DNA of 64,000 nt from Adlercreutzia equolifaciens (GTDB lineage: Bacteria > Actinomycetota > Coriobacteriia > Coriobacteriales > Eggerthellaceae). A model generated the notes under the pieces. It saw only the letters and a list, made by a program, of their open reading frames with translations. It had not been told where the DNA came from and searched no databases. A program made the translations under genes and the position numbers. This document shows positions 40,149 through 49,881 of the stretch, in pieces. The DNA is taken from positions 930,001 through 994,000 of the forward strand of contig NZ_JARFIK010000001.1 in NCBI RefSeq assembly GCF_029076695.1, given 5' to 3'. Each line of letters opens with the position of its first letter. Positions within the stretch are counted from its first letter, which is position 1.

Positions 40149-43100
40149 CTAATTGCACGACCCCTTGCACTTGCTCCACATTTCTTTGAGCCAGTCGGGT
40201 TCTTCAAATTCGAGATCCCTATCGTTTCGGCGCGTTTTCCTTTGTTCAGAGGAGAAGTAGCAATCCTTGCAGTGTTCGGGGGTTGTTGGAGGCCGAATGT
40301 TGCCATTGTTAGGGTAGCTGGCAACCATTGTTCCATCGGCGCGGAATTCCCAATGCCTATCGCAATCGTTGCTGTAGCCAGTTTTTTCGCTGTATCTTTC
40401 ACTAAACGCAAAGAAGGCTATATTCTCGCTTTGAAGTAGCTCATCGTATTTATCACTCCGAATCAAAATCAGGTTGTGGACCGGTTCTCGATAGTAATTG
40501 CCCGGAGCTCCATCGCAGGCAATTATCACATCTCCCGATTTTTCGTCCGTGAAACACGCATCTCTAGGGCTAAATACTAGGTTTAGTTTTCTGATTAATG
40601 ACGGGGGTGGGAGCAAGATCTGATTGCGTTCTGAAATGGTGCAGCGCTCGTCTGGGGGATCTATGATCAGGCACAGATCTCCCTCCTCTCTGCCATAGTC
40701 CTTAATGTTGCCTGTGAAAGTTTCATGCTCAATGGTTAAGTGTCTGTCCTCGCGACAGCTGTCGAGATGTCTGCCAGTATTGAAGGCAATAGATACAATG
40801 AATTCATTGGAGCGCATGAGCTTACTGCCTTCGTAAATTCGCTTCCGAGCCGAAAACGCAATAGGCTGCCAATAGGCGTTACGGGCCTTAATGGGTTTAA
40901 GCAAGTCCAGAATTTCTCCGAATGCTCCGAGTGCGTCGTCGAACCATAGGTCCTCTTTGGCCTCTGGGGATACAATTTTGCGTTCAATTTTCAATTTTGC
41001 CGATTCGGTAATGAAGTTTGAAGACGGAGTGCAGGTATGAATTGTTCCAGGCTCGTTGTAGGCTTGCTCTTCGTATTGGCGAAAGCCGCAACTCTTGGAG
41101 CCAGTCTTGCCTAGAGCAATTTCATCTACAAAGTAATTCGATGCTAACGATCCAAGAAGCTCATGCGAAGCTAGACAAAAGGGTTTCATGTTGGGAGTTG
41201 CTTCAGCTTCGTGGTAAGGATTCAGCGGCCGAAATTCTCCAAGTAAATCTTGGAGGTTTCCACCGTAACGTTCAAGCCATAGTTTTGTTAAGAGCACCAC
41301 GCAATCCAGCAGGCGTCGCTGATCCAAATGCTCTGTTTCGAATTTAACGGGAAGAAGCTCTTGGAAATCTTCAACTTGCATTATTTGCCCGTCGCACTCG
41401 CCTCCTGTCTGACAGTTCAGCAAATTGCGTAGCGAGTCGTTCCAGGATGCCACTGCCTCTAGAGGGGACAAAATGAAGTTCCCATGATAGTGAAAATCTA
41501 AGCACCCCCTTTTCATCTGGTAAACATCAAAAGGGAAAAAGTTCTTGTGGATTAGATCAATGTAATCTGCTTGATGCATAAAGCTCTCTGTATCCTTTTC
41601 GGTCGGTTGAGAGCCTTCCAGTTCGCGATAAATATTTCTGGTACTAAAGTCGATAGGGGTGACCTCGTCTTGCGTTGCGTGGCAAATGCTGGCAATAATA
41701 ATTGAGTCAGAGATGCTTTCGTCGCCGACAATGCTCTCGACGAATCTCTGGACGTCAGCACTGCTCTTCGTCTCTTTGTCCAGACAGGAAATAGTCTTAG
41801 CAATTGCTCTTCTTGCAAACACATCTTGGACTCTTCGCCATGCCCCAATTACTTCGCGCAAGGCGTCGTCGCTTGAATCGCAAAGGAAGAACATTAGACG
41901 CTGGCTTAATGCGCGAAGCCTCATATTTGACGAAAAAGAGCACCAGATCGAAAACCATACCCATTCGTGTGCGGCAGCAGCTGGTACACGTTTCGTGTGC
42001 GAAACGAAGTCCGAGATGTTTTGAATTCTGGATATGATGAGCGTCAGGCTCCAGCGCTCCCAATGTTCTATGAAGAAGCGATCCACTAAGGTGCTGTCTG
42101 CCAGGAAGATGTCGTTCGCGTAATTTGTCAGGTTGAGAGGCGTGTTTAAGATTCCGCCAAAATGAAGAAAGGCCCAACCAGGTTCCATCTTGCATATGTT
42201 TGCAAAGTCCTTAAAGTCCCATTCCAGAGGGAAAATGGTTTGAGAAAAAATCTTCTCCCACTCTGGCATGAGACCATATTGCTCCAACCTGTCGAGCAAT
42301 TTCGCGATGAATCTTGGACCTCGGTTGAGGTATCTATCTATGGACACCTGGATTAGCTCATGATCGCTTGCGGAATAGCTCTTTCTGTAAATTAATTTAG
42401 CTATGCCGTCGATTAGTCCATTTTCGTCGAGGGCGCGGCTGTTGAGCTTATCAAGATCGCTGTGTAGGCATCTTGCAATTACGTATCTAATTTGAGATTC
42501 GCTCGAGTAGTAGTAGCGGAGCTCTCCCCCTCCGTAGTCATGGCATTCGAGAAACCCTTGCTCCATCATGCTCGAAAGATAGGCATCCGCTTCTTTGCCC
42601 AGAACGCTCTCTGTGTCTTTCTTTGAAAGGCCGATTGCTTCTGTGTCAAGAAGGAATTCGCACAGCTTCTTTGTCTGAGTCCACTGGTGCTTGCTAAGAG
42701 AACTCTTGATGCAGCTTTCGACTAGAGAGGTTCTTTGCGCCGTGGCGTTTAGGCCATCCTTGCTAGAGCGGAAGCTACGAATCATTGCGAGCATTGCATT
42801 GAGATTGCGCGGGTTCTTCGAAAACAGCATGTCCTGAAATTGAACAATGATTTCATCAGCGCTTTCCGCTAGAGCCGAAAACACAAGATCTGGATTTACT
42901 CCCTGGAATTCGAGGGAAGTTGGCAATAGCGATTGCAGATCCTCCATCCTTGCGGTTGGTGATCCGGATCGAGTGGCCACTACCACGTTTGCGTGATCCG
43001 CTTTCAAGGTTTTCCTTATGAGGTTGAGCGCATGTTCGAAGGCGCTCTCGTCAAGCTCGTTGCAGGCATCAATGATCAATGTGAAGCTGCCTGAGGCCGA

Positions 43101-43601
43101 CATCATCATAGATGGCAAATCGAGCTCGCTAAGCTTTATGATGCCCTCCTGATTGAAGGCGATAGCGTATGAAGCGTTTTTTGATGACAGTTCCTGCGCA
43201 AGCTCGTATAGGAAGTAGGTCTTTCCGATACCACCTTCACCGTATATCAACAGTCCTTTGCGAGCTCTTGCGTCTTTGGTGACGGCGTACTTTATGCTTT
43301 CCAGGCGACTGCCGATATAACCATCGCTCGAGGCGATCAGAGCGTCAAAACTGTTTTCAAGCTTTGAATAATTTAAGGTTTGGTTTACATCGGTGATGAG
43401 TTCGTTTGCTAGGCGCACCGCTTCTTCTTCAGATTTCTGATTCTCCTTCGAAACATGTCGTGGATATATTTGCGGTATGCCTTTGCAAAGCATTGGAAGT
43501 AGCGACGTGTCTTCCCACTCGTAATGAATTTTTTCTTTGTCTATTACGGGTTTTTTTGAACTTAGTTGCCTTTGGTTTAAGGCTTCGATTTGTTTTCGCA
43601 T
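40149..43601 (-). CDS. STAND/NACHT-like NTPase, candidate defence protein
   Basis: About 1,150 residues. The NTPase core begins near residue 110 with the P-loop GLLIYGEGGIGKTYFLYEL. Walker B is FTLIIDACNELDE and a sensor strand is VVVATRSGS, the order seen in STAND/NACHT proteins. The N-terminal ~100 residues hold no effector domain I recognise. Residues ~330-800 are helical and repeat-like, suitable for target sensing. The C-terminal third is mixed, with a Cys/His-rich end (TPEHCKDCYFSS...CKGSC) that may bind zinc. The ATG at 43601 has GGAG six bases upstream; an in-frame ATG at 43619 lacks a site. AT-rich codon use and island position favour an Avs-like anti-phage role (inference). Confidence 0.7.
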   Translation of the reverse strand: MRKQIEALNQRQLSSKKPVIDKEKIHYEWEDTSLLPMLCKGIPQIYPRHVSKENQKSEEEAVRLANELITDVNQTLNYSKLENSFDALIASSDGYIGSRLESIKYAVTKDARARKGLLIYGEGGIGKTYFLYELAQELSSKNASYAIAFNQEGIIKLSELDLPSMMMSASGSFTLIIDACNELDESAFEHALNLIRKTLKADHANVVVATRSGSPTARMEDLQSLLPTSLEFQGVNPDLVFSALAESADEIIVQFQDMLFSKNPRNLNAMLAMIRSFRSSKDGLNATAQRTSLVESCIKSSLSKHQWTQTKKLCEFLLDTEAIGLSKKDTESVLGKEADAYLSSMMEQGFLECHDYGGGELRYYYSSESQIRYVIARCLHSDLDKLNSRALDENGLIDGIAKLIYRKSYSASDHELIQVSIDRYLNRGPRFIAKLLDRLEQYGLMPEWEKIFSQTIFPLEWDFKDFANICKMEPGWAFLHFGGILNTPLNLTNYANDIFLADSTLVDRFFIEHWERWSLTLIISRIQNISDFVSHTKRVPAAAAHEWVWFSIWCSFSSNMRLRALSQRLMFFLCDSSDDALREVIGAWRRVQDVFARRAIAKTISCLDKETKSSADVQRFVESIVGDESISDSIIIASICHATQDEVTPIDFSTRNIYRELEGSQPTEKDTESFMHQADYIDLIHKNFFPFDVYQMKRGCLDFHYHGNFILSPLEAVASWNDSLRNLLNCQTGGECDGQIMQVEDFQELLPVKFETEHLDQRRLLDCVVLLTKLWLERYGGNLQDLLGEFRPLNPYHEAEATPNMKPFCLASHELLGSLASNYFVDEIALGKTGSKSCGFRQYEEQAYNEPGTIHTCTPSSNFITESAKLKIERKIVSPEAKEDLWFDDALGAFGEILDLLKPIKARNAYWQPIAFSARKRIYEGSKLMRSNEFIVSIAFNTGRHLDSCREDRHLTIEHETFTGNIKDYGREEGDLCLIIDPPDERCTISERNQILLPPPSLIRKLNLVFSPRDACFTDEKSGDVIIACDGAPGNYYREPVHNLILIRSDKYDELLQSENIAFFAFSERYSEKTGYSNDCDRHWEFRADGTMVASYPNNGNIRPPTTPEHCKDCYFSSEQRKTRRNDRDLEFEEPDWLKEMWSKCKGSCN

Positions 43602-43884
43602 GCTGTGCTCCGGCGTCATGTTGTTGCAAGTGGTTACTTGAGAGGAAGGTCAGTTGCTTAAGTATAGGTCTAGTCCAAAGCAGCTATGTTTGGTTTTGGC
43701 TAGAAGCGCGCATATCCTTCAGCGCTGTGTCTCATGGTGGTTTTTGGCGAGAGCGCATTGCGGATATCTTTCGTCCTGAAACTGAGTCCGTGAAGAGTTG
43801 TTTTTCATTGGGACAATAACGGTGCACTTGGTAGAGCAACAGTAGTTAACATTCCAATCCGTTGGAAGCTAATTGAGAGGATAA

Positions 43885-44187
43885 ATGATGCTAGAAAATG
43901 GCTTGGAAATTGAAACTCAGCTTGATGCGGTAGATGCGCTGGATCAACTTGCTTCGACGCTGCGCGGGCTTGGCTTTATGTGCGTTGCGCTCTGCGATAG
44001 TCCTTCAGTGGTGGACGAAGACGTTTTCGGGCTTATTGCGGACATTGCCTACTATTGTGCTCAAACCAGCGAAAAAGCTTCGGGCGCAATTTATGCGTGT
44101 GGCAAAAGCGTTGACCTTGCGCCTGACGCTCTGCGTCCGTCTAGGTCGATTGCGCAAAACAGCATCGAAGTAAAAGAAGCAGCTTAG
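43885..44187 (+). CDS. Small helical protein of unknown function
   Basis: 100 residues, start ATG at 43885 with GAGAGG seven bases upstream, so it is likely translated. It is acidic and predicted mostly helical (LDAVDALDQLASTLRGLGFMCVALC). It then reads DEDVFGLIADIAYYCAQTSEKASGAIYACGKSV; no signal peptide or known motif. The pattern of two amphipathic helices with scattered Cys resembles short phage- or island-encoded regulators, but I do not recognise a family. It is divergent from the STAND gene, with a 280-bp gap between them. Confidence 0.55.
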   Translation: MMLENGLEIETQLDAVDALDQLASTLRGLGFMCVALCDSPSVVDEDVFGLIADIAYYCAQTSEKASGAIYACGKSVDLAPDALRPSRSIAQNSIEVKEAA

Positions 44188-44361
44188 TCAATCCTCTTGG
44201 TCGCGCGAACGCAAGAGTGTAGCGGGAAATGGAAAGCGAGCTTGTGGGCCGCTCGAATCAGGGTGCCTCTTTGCCAGAGAGTTGTCATTTTATCCGTTGC
44301 CCGCTTTGTATAATGGACTGATCTAATGGCTAGTGGGCTAGCAATCAGAAAAGGGGAGACC

Positions 44362-45387
44362 ATGAACGAAGTTACGCTTGGGGCAACGGGAATTACGACG
44401 CCGCAGAATGCGTTCGGGGCGCTCCCTTTGCAGCGCTGCTCCGAGGAGGAGGCGGTTGAGCTGCTGCGACACGCCTATGCCGGGGGCATGACCTTCTTCG
44501 ACACCGCCCGGGCCTACTCGAACAGCGAGCATCGCGTGGGGCTGGCGCTGGGCGACGTGCGCGAGAGCGTATTCATTGCCACGAAGACCATGGCGCGCTG
44601 CCCCGATGATTTCTGGCGCGACCTGGAGACCTCCCTTGAAACGCTCGGCACCGACTATGTGGACCTATACCAGCTGCACTGCGTGCCCCAGTGCTACCGA
44701 CCCGACGACGGCACGGGCATGCACGAGTGCCTGGTGGAGGCGAAGCGCCAGGGGATGATTCGCCATATCGGCATTACGGCCCACCTCATCGCCGTGGCCG
44801 AGGAGATTGCGGAGAGCGGCCTGTACGAGACGCTCCAGTTCCCCTTCTCGTACCTGGCGACGGAGCGCGATGTGGCCCTGGTGGAAAGCTGCGCGCGGCA
44901 CAACGTCGGCTTCATTGCCATGAAGGGGCTGGCCGGCGGCCTCATCACCAACTCGCGCGCGGCTATGGCGTTCATGACCCAGTATCCCAGCGTGCTTCCC
45001 ATCTGGGGGATTCAGCGCCCCGAGGAGCTGGACCAGTGGCTCTCGTACATGGAGGACACGCCGACGGTGACGCCCGAGATGGAGGCGTTCTACGCCGCAG
45101 AGCGCGAAGCGCTGGCGGGGAACTTCTGCCGCGGCTGCGGCTACTGCGCGCCGTGCTCGGCGGGCATCGACATCAAGCAGTGCGCTCGCATGAGCCTCAT
45201 GGTGCGCCGCGCTCCCAGCGAGACCTGGCTCTCGCCGCACTGGCAGGCCGAGATGGCCAAGATCAACGACTGCACGGAATGCGGGATGTGTATGACCCGC
45301 TGCCCCTACCAGCTGGAGATCCCGCGTCTGCTTCGGAAGAATCTGGCGGATTACGAGGAGATTCTTGCTGGGCGGATGCGGGTGTAG
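44362..45387 (+). CDS. Aldo/keto reductase with C-terminal 4Fe-4S domain
   Basis: 341-residue NAD(P)H oxidoreductase. The AKR barrel (residues ~1-250) shows DTARAYSNSEHRVG (Asp and Tyr of the catalytic tetrad), ATKTMAR (Lys) and LYQLHCV (His). The C-terminus adds a ferredoxin-like part: FCRGCGYCAPCSAGIDIKQC and CTECGMCMTRCPYQLEIP, the latter a C-x2-C-x2-C-x3-CP 4Fe-4S motif. The start at 44362 is fixed by AAAAGGGGAG; the longer frame at 44326 is not supported. It is GC-rich like the core genome and interrupts the AT-rich island. Physiological substrate unknown; fusions of this type are common in anaerobes. Confidence 0.9.
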   Translation: MNEVTLGATGITTPQNAFGALPLQRCSEEEAVELLRHAYAGGMTFFDTARAYSNSEHRVGLALGDVRESVFIATKTMARCPDDFWRDLETSLETLGTDYVDLYQLHCVPQCYRPDDGTGMHECLVEAKRQGMIRHIGITAHLIAVAEEIAESGLYETLQFPFSYLATERDVALVESCARHNVGFIAMKGLAGGLITNSRAAMAFMTQYPSVLPIWGIQRPEELDQWLSYMEDTPTVTPEMEAFYAAEREALAGNFCRGCGYCAPCSAGIDIKQCARMSLMVRRAPSETWLSPHWQAEMAKINDCTECGMCMTRCPYQLEIPRLLRKNLADYEEILAGRMRV

Positions 45388-45670
45388 GGGAGCGAATTGC
45401 TGCGAGGTAGAGGCGAAAAGGACGGCCTCTGTCAGGTGTTTTGGCTGATCTGGTCTGTCTGCTACCGTTGCATGCCGGTAGCGATTGCTGCATAAGGGCG
45501 TGCTGTGTTGACTGACGCTCTGAAAGATGTTTGCGCCGGGTCTCTGTTTGGCGTAAGAGTAGTTCGAAGAAACTCGCACTGTGGCCTCTGGACCGCGGAG
45601 CGTCTTTCGAATTGTCGCTGCTGGTATTATGGGAATGCTGCTGATTGGCCGTTCAAAGGGGGCTAGGGCA
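45388..45670 (+). other. Structured non-coding region upstream of the reverse transcriptase (possible ncRNA)
   Basis: 283 bp with no gene. Hairpins visible by eye are GCTACCG-TTGCATGC-CGGTAGC (about 45469-45490), GAGGC...GCCTC (about 45410-45430), and a longer TTCGAA...TTCGAA pairing nearer the RT. Several defence RTs carry a template-like ncRNA directly upstream, so this stretch is the natural place to look for one. A TTGACT box near 45508 could start a transcript. Confidence 0.35.
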
Positions 45671-47374
45671 ATGTTTAACATTAGCGATCTCGTGAAGCGT
45701 GTGCTTCCCCAAGACTTCCTGTTCCCTTTTTTTCCGCGAAGATATAGTGACTTTATGGACGAAATATCTCCAGAAGACTTATACGTGGGCTTACTTGGCT
45801 ATGGACTGTTTGCGGACAAGCTCCCGCCAATGTTTTCTAGCAAGTCGTTTGCTCGGCATTGTATGGGTCAAGAGCCGACGTGTCCGAAAAAGCCTAGCAA
45901 TTGGATAACGTTTTCCTATACAAGGAACACGAGCGCCAAAAGGGAATTTGGAATTCCATCGCCGTTTGCTTATGAAGCCCTTATTCGACACTTGTCTAAC
46001 AAATGGGCAGAACTCCAGACGATTTTGGTCAACAACACGGCCTTTCATCCGTACCGCATAAGTCGTATTCATATTAGAAGGAGAAAAAACACCAAGTCTC
46101 TGTTCAAAATGAGCTATAAGAGCTGGCAGATCGAAGAAGATCCTCTTCCAGCTCTTCTCATAGGCAGCAGATATGTCGTTGAGTGCGATGTTTCCAGATG
46201 CTTTCCGAGTATCTATACGCATGCGCTTGATTGGGCAGTTTTAGGGAAGGAGAGAGCGAAGAAAAATCGGAGGGGTGAGGAGTGCAAATGGTCTCACGAT
46301 CTTGACTTGCTTGCGTCGAACACGACCAACGGGGAAACGCACGGCTTGTTGGTGGGACCACATGCGTCGAACTTAATGGCGGAGCTTATTCTGACGAACG
46401 TCGATAAGGCTCTGTTCGATCAAGGATATAGATTCGTGCGATATATCGACGACTATGAATGTTTCGTCGATGACGAAATGAAGGCACGGGCTTTCGTTTT
46501 CGATCTCGAGAAGGAGCTTGCTGTCTTCGGACTCTCGACAAACCAAAAGAAGACAGATATTAAAGAGCTGCCCCGAACATTAGAGGACGACTGGGTGAGA
46601 TCGCTGAAGGAGGCGCTCTCACCCAAAGCTGTACTCGACAAAAGCGATCTTGCACGATTCCTGGACGCTGCAATTTCTATTATGAGAGCGTTTGATAACG
46701 GGGCCGTTCTCTCGTACGCTTTTTCGATGCTTGCGGGATGTGAGATGAACTATTGGGCGAGACGTCACTATGGCGATGTCGCCCTTCATCTGGCTTACAT
46801 CTATCCCTACTTGCTCCCTTTTATGGAAGAGAAGGTCTTTTACGTAGCAAAAGTACCCTCCAAACGAATCGCGATTTTTTCTAATCTGCTTTATGAAAAG
46901 TCGTTGCGGGAGCGCGATTATTTGTCTGCAGCTTATGCGATTTATTTTGCTTTGAAATTTGATTTTGACCTCGATCACCTTGGAGGAACGCAGGGCTACG
47001 ATGATTTAATAGCCTCCGGCGATTGCATTCTCCTTGTATGCGCATGGGTTTATGCGCATCGCAAGAAGGTGGACGAGATGAAAGCCAAGCTTGTTGAACA
47101 CGCGGTGAGCTTAGCGGACGACGAAGACGACTTTCAGAAGAACTGGCTATTCATTTACGAGGCCCTTGATGTTTCTCTAATTCCAGCCTATTTAAACGGT
47201 GCGTGGCGTGGGCTAAAGCGCCAAGGTGTTAGCTTTATCGATACTGATGGGCTTGGTAGGCATCTGAAAAACGAAGAGGAGCCGATCGATATAGTTGAGG
47301 CGCTTCGGGAACGCACGAGTGATGAGACAAGCAATTCTGATCGACTTATCGAGCATATTACGAATGAAGTATGA
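45671..47374 (+). CDS. Defence-associated reverse transcriptase (UG/Abi class, DRT-like)
   Basis: 567-residue protein with an N-terminal RT domain and a helical C-terminus. RT motifs: motif A YVVECDVSRCFPSIYTHAL, motif B HGLLVGPHASNLMAEL, motif C RYIDDYECF (active-site YIDD) and motif D TNQKKTDIKEL. There is no maturase, HNH or other group II intron domain, and no DGR-type neighbours. The C-terminal ~270 residues look like alpha-helical repeats, as in AbiK, AbiA and UG-group RTs that protect against phages. The ATG at 45671 (MFNISDLVKRV) is favoured over the longer frame at 45581. AT-rich, foreign composition. The exact DRT type cannot be fixed without a tree. Confidence 0.8.
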   Translation: MFNISDLVKRVLPQDFLFPFFPRRYSDFMDEISPEDLYVGLLGYGLFADKLPPMFSSKSFARHCMGQEPTCPKKPSNWITFSYTRNTSAKREFGIPSPFAYEALIRHLSNKWAELQTILVNNTAFHPYRISRIHIRRRKNTKSLFKMSYKSWQIEEDPLPALLIGSRYVVECDVSRCFPSIYTHALDWAVLGKERAKKNRRGEECKWSHDLDLLASNTTNGETHGLLVGPHASNLMAELILTNVDKALFDQGYRFVRYIDDYECFVDDEMKARAFVFDLEKELAVFGLSTNQKKTDIKELPRTLEDDWVRSLKEALSPKAVLDKSDLARFLDAAISIMRAFDNGAVLSYAFSMLAGCEMNYWARRHYGDVALHLAYIYPYLLPFMEEKVFYVAKVPSKRIAIFSNLLYEKSLRERDYLSAAYAIYFALKFDFDLDHLGGTQGYDDLIASGDCILLVCAWVYAHRKKVDEMKAKLVEHAVSLADDEDDFQKNWLFIYEALDVSLIPAYLNGAWRGLKRQGVSFIDTDGLGRHLKNEEEPIDIVEALRERTSDETSNSDRLIEHITNEV

Positions 47375-47941
47375 GGAATGGGACAGAGAAGGCTCTCTTC
47401 GGACGGCCGGCGCTTCGATAGCACTCGGACGCGATTTGATTTAGTGGACATTTTAGCTGCATTGATGCGAGAGCGGGCGGCATAGAAATTCTTTCGTGCA
47501 TTGGCATCGGCGCGACCTAGATATAGGAGAGGCGCGATCTCGACTTTCGATATGGTTTAAATCCGCATAGATTCATGTTGTGCTCGGAAAAAGCGGCTAT
47601 GTTAGAGCCTGCCGTAGTGTTCGAGAAAGAGCGTCGTCTCTGGTAAACCCAGGGAATTTGTCTGCGGTGGGGAATGCAGAAGCTGGCAAGAGGCGCCCGT
47701 TAACGCTTTTTTGGCCAGAACGCCCTCGATGCTTGCCCAAGTGTTGGCTGCGGCTGTTTCGCAGCTGCCAATCGCGCTCTAGATGGGTGTGCTTGCGTCT
47801 CGGAACGCAGAGCACTGGCAATGGCTCCGTGAGTTTCGATCTGAGTTATTCTCTTGTTCTGACAAGAAAAGTCGATAGTGCTATAGAAAGCGCATGGTAT
47901 TTGAGCTATCTCTGTCCAAGGCCACGCGCTCAAGGAAATGG
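47375..47941. other. Non-coding gap of 567 bp
   Basis: Lies between the RT and the convergent DUF262 gene. I see no credible gene; reading frames here are short and overlap the tail of the DUF262 gene. A palindromic TTTAAA stretch near 47555 and several AT-rich patches are the only features. It may hold decayed sequence or a second RNA for the RT locus. Confidence 0.45.
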
Positions 47942-49870
47942 CTATTCCCAAATCAAACGTGTCATTTTTGCTAACAGCTCTGTTCGCTTCCGGATTTCAG
48001 CTGGGCCAAATTCGCTGTAAGGCTTAAAGTCAAGATCGTGCCTTTCCATGAAGGCTTTGAATTTCGGATTAGATTTATAGAAGTCATCCGTGAGGGTTTG
48101 CAGCCAAATGCTTTCCGACGCGTAAGTTTGCCGCTTCTGGGGATAAAGCTCCGCGTTGGATGAACAATTGACTGAGCTGCGAAGCAGTCCAATGCCGCCA
48201 AAGAAGCCGCGTTGGAACTCGAACTCGTCTTCACTGGCGAATTTGCTGGCGTTTTCGCCATGCTCATCGTGGGATAAAATATGCTCAACATGGTATGAAG
48301 CCCCGCTTAGCAGTTTATCGTAAGAGTCGCAGGTCTGGCTCGCTTCAAGAGCGATGTAGTTTTCGATTCTGGCGAAGAAATACCGAACGAAACTGGTCTC
48401 AAGTGAGTCGGCGGATAATTGATTCCAAGAAATATAATCGAAAGGGGAGTCCTTTGCGGGGGAGCCGTCTTTTTCTTTGGCAGACCGAATGAACTCAAGG
48501 ATAAAATCGTCGCACGTTTGAGCAATCTCGGATATTGATTTATCACTGCTTTCGCGAACAACAATGCACAGCCTTTTGCAAAGGGGAGAGAAGGCGCTTG
48601 AGTTATATGTGCCTGTAAGTTTCGAAAGTGCGAAAAGCTTATCTAGCTTTTTAGAAACTAGGGTGGTTTTCTCTGCTTGCAAGGTATCGCCAAGCTTTAG
48701 CACGGACATGACGAGTTGTGTCTGATTTTGTGCTAAGCCGTTTTTCCCGTTGAACCAAATAAAACGATCGTTGCTCTCCTCGTCCATTTTCTGGCGTCTT
48801 GCTGTTTTGTGCAGACTCTGAAATACGGTTGAGTAGTAAGGGATCTGCTGGTTAATTAAGTTTCGCGCAGTTTGGAGCCGCGTCATCCCGTCTTGCGTCC
48901 AAGTGAGTCCGATATACTCATCATAGGGGGCCACAAAAATGTTTTGGTGGTAGTTGTGCGAGGCGAGCTGCTTTCTATCTTTTTCTGGATCCCGGCTATA
49001 TCTTGCCTGGAAGAAGCTCTCGAAGAATTCATCGGATCTATCTTTCTGGTAGAGAGTCATCAATGGCACGACGGCGCTATCCCAGTTGGTGATTTCTACC
49101 TTGTTGCTTTCCTTGGGAATCAAAGAAAGAAGCTTTCCCTTAAGGATTTCATAGCTTTGAAGCTTTGTTCCTCTGTCGTTGATCACCTCAAAGGCCATTG
49201 CGACGTCTTCGCTTTTCATCATGTCGATTTTGACGAGGTAGAGGCGTTTCTTCAAGTAGACACAGAAATAGGCCAATTGGATTTCGTCTTCGATATGCTC
49301 ATCAAAGAAATCGCGGCAAACCTCATAGGCCTGTATGATGTTTTTGGCTGAGATGTTGTCTTCGTACTCCGCGAGAAGAGCGACGATGTCCTCCCTGCTT
49401 GGCTGATTCAGAAGGCTTCTCAGCACCTCTCCTCTGTCCTCGAGCTGCATGCGAATCTGCTGCTTGCCGGCCATGGTTGTGCTGGAAATTATCAGCTTCT
49501 CGAGATTCTCTTTCACGACCGTCGTAAGATTTTGGTTTGCAAGCAGCGCGATGACTGCTACCGTCAAAGTCGTGAGTCTTTGCTGGCCATCAACGATGTA
49601 GATCTTGCCGTCCACGGTATTCGTTAAAACAGAGCTAAGGTAGTACCAAGGATACTTTTCGACGTCACTCTCACAGAATTCGATGTCGTTGGGACTGTAG
49701 GCCTGCTGGAATTTAAGCCAGATGTCGCTTAGCAATGATATTACTGGCTTGTGGTCGGGCTGCTTGTCGTTCCACTTATATTCGCGTTGGTAAAAATCTA
49801 CATAGAAATGTCCTGATCCTGACGAAGCCATCAGGTCTTCGTAGGTCATCTCGTGAGCGTCAAGATCCAT
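47942..49870 (-). CDS. DUF262/DUF1524 (GmrSD-like) restriction protein
   Basis: 642 residues. The N-terminal DUF262 (ParB-like nucleotidase) domain has FYVDFYQREYKWN and the hallmark YIVDGQQRLTTLTV. The C-terminal DUF1524 is HNH-like, with YHVEHILSHDEHGENASKF and, later, the Asn in SVNCSSNAEL. This domain pair is that of GmrSD type IV enzymes and the BrxU/SspE-like nucleases that attack modified phage DNA. It starts 11 bp after the HpaII-like gene on the same strand, so the three genes form one operon. AAAGGGA precedes the ATG. Target modification is unknown. Confidence 0.83.
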   Translation of the reverse strand: MDLDAHEMTYEDLMASSGSGHFYVDFYQREYKWNDKQPDHKPVISLLSDIWLKFQQAYSPNDIEFCESDVEKYPWYYLSSVLTNTVDGKIYIVDGQQRLTTLTVAVIALLANQNLTTVVKENLEKLIISSTTMAGKQQIRMQLEDRGEVLRSLLNQPSREDIVALLAEYEDNISAKNIIQAYEVCRDFFDEHIEDEIQLAYFCVYLKKRLYLVKIDMMKSEDVAMAFEVINDRGTKLQSYEILKGKLLSLIPKESNKVEITNWDSAVVPLMTLYQKDRSDEFFESFFQARYSRDPEKDRKQLASHNYHQNIFVAPYDEYIGLTWTQDGMTRLQTARNLINQQIPYYSTVFQSLHKTARRQKMDEESNDRFIWFNGKNGLAQNQTQLVMSVLKLGDTLQAEKTTLVSKKLDKLFALSKLTGTYNSSAFSPLCKRLCIVVRESSDKSISEIAQTCDDFILEFIRSAKEKDGSPAKDSPFDYISWNQLSADSLETSFVRYFFARIENYIALEASQTCDSYDKLLSGASYHVEHILSHDEHGENASKFASEDEFEFQRGFFGGIGLLRSSVNCSSNAELYPQKRQTYASESIWLQTLTDDFYKSNPKFKAFMERHDLDFKPYSEFGPAEIRKRTELLAKMTRLIWE

Positions 49871-49881
49871 GTCTTCCCTTT

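Noticed and set aside
47580-48020. Plus-strand gene downstream of the reverse transcriptase
   Set aside because: The frame overlaps the 3' end of the DUF262 gene, has no ribosome-binding site, and its translation resembles no protein.
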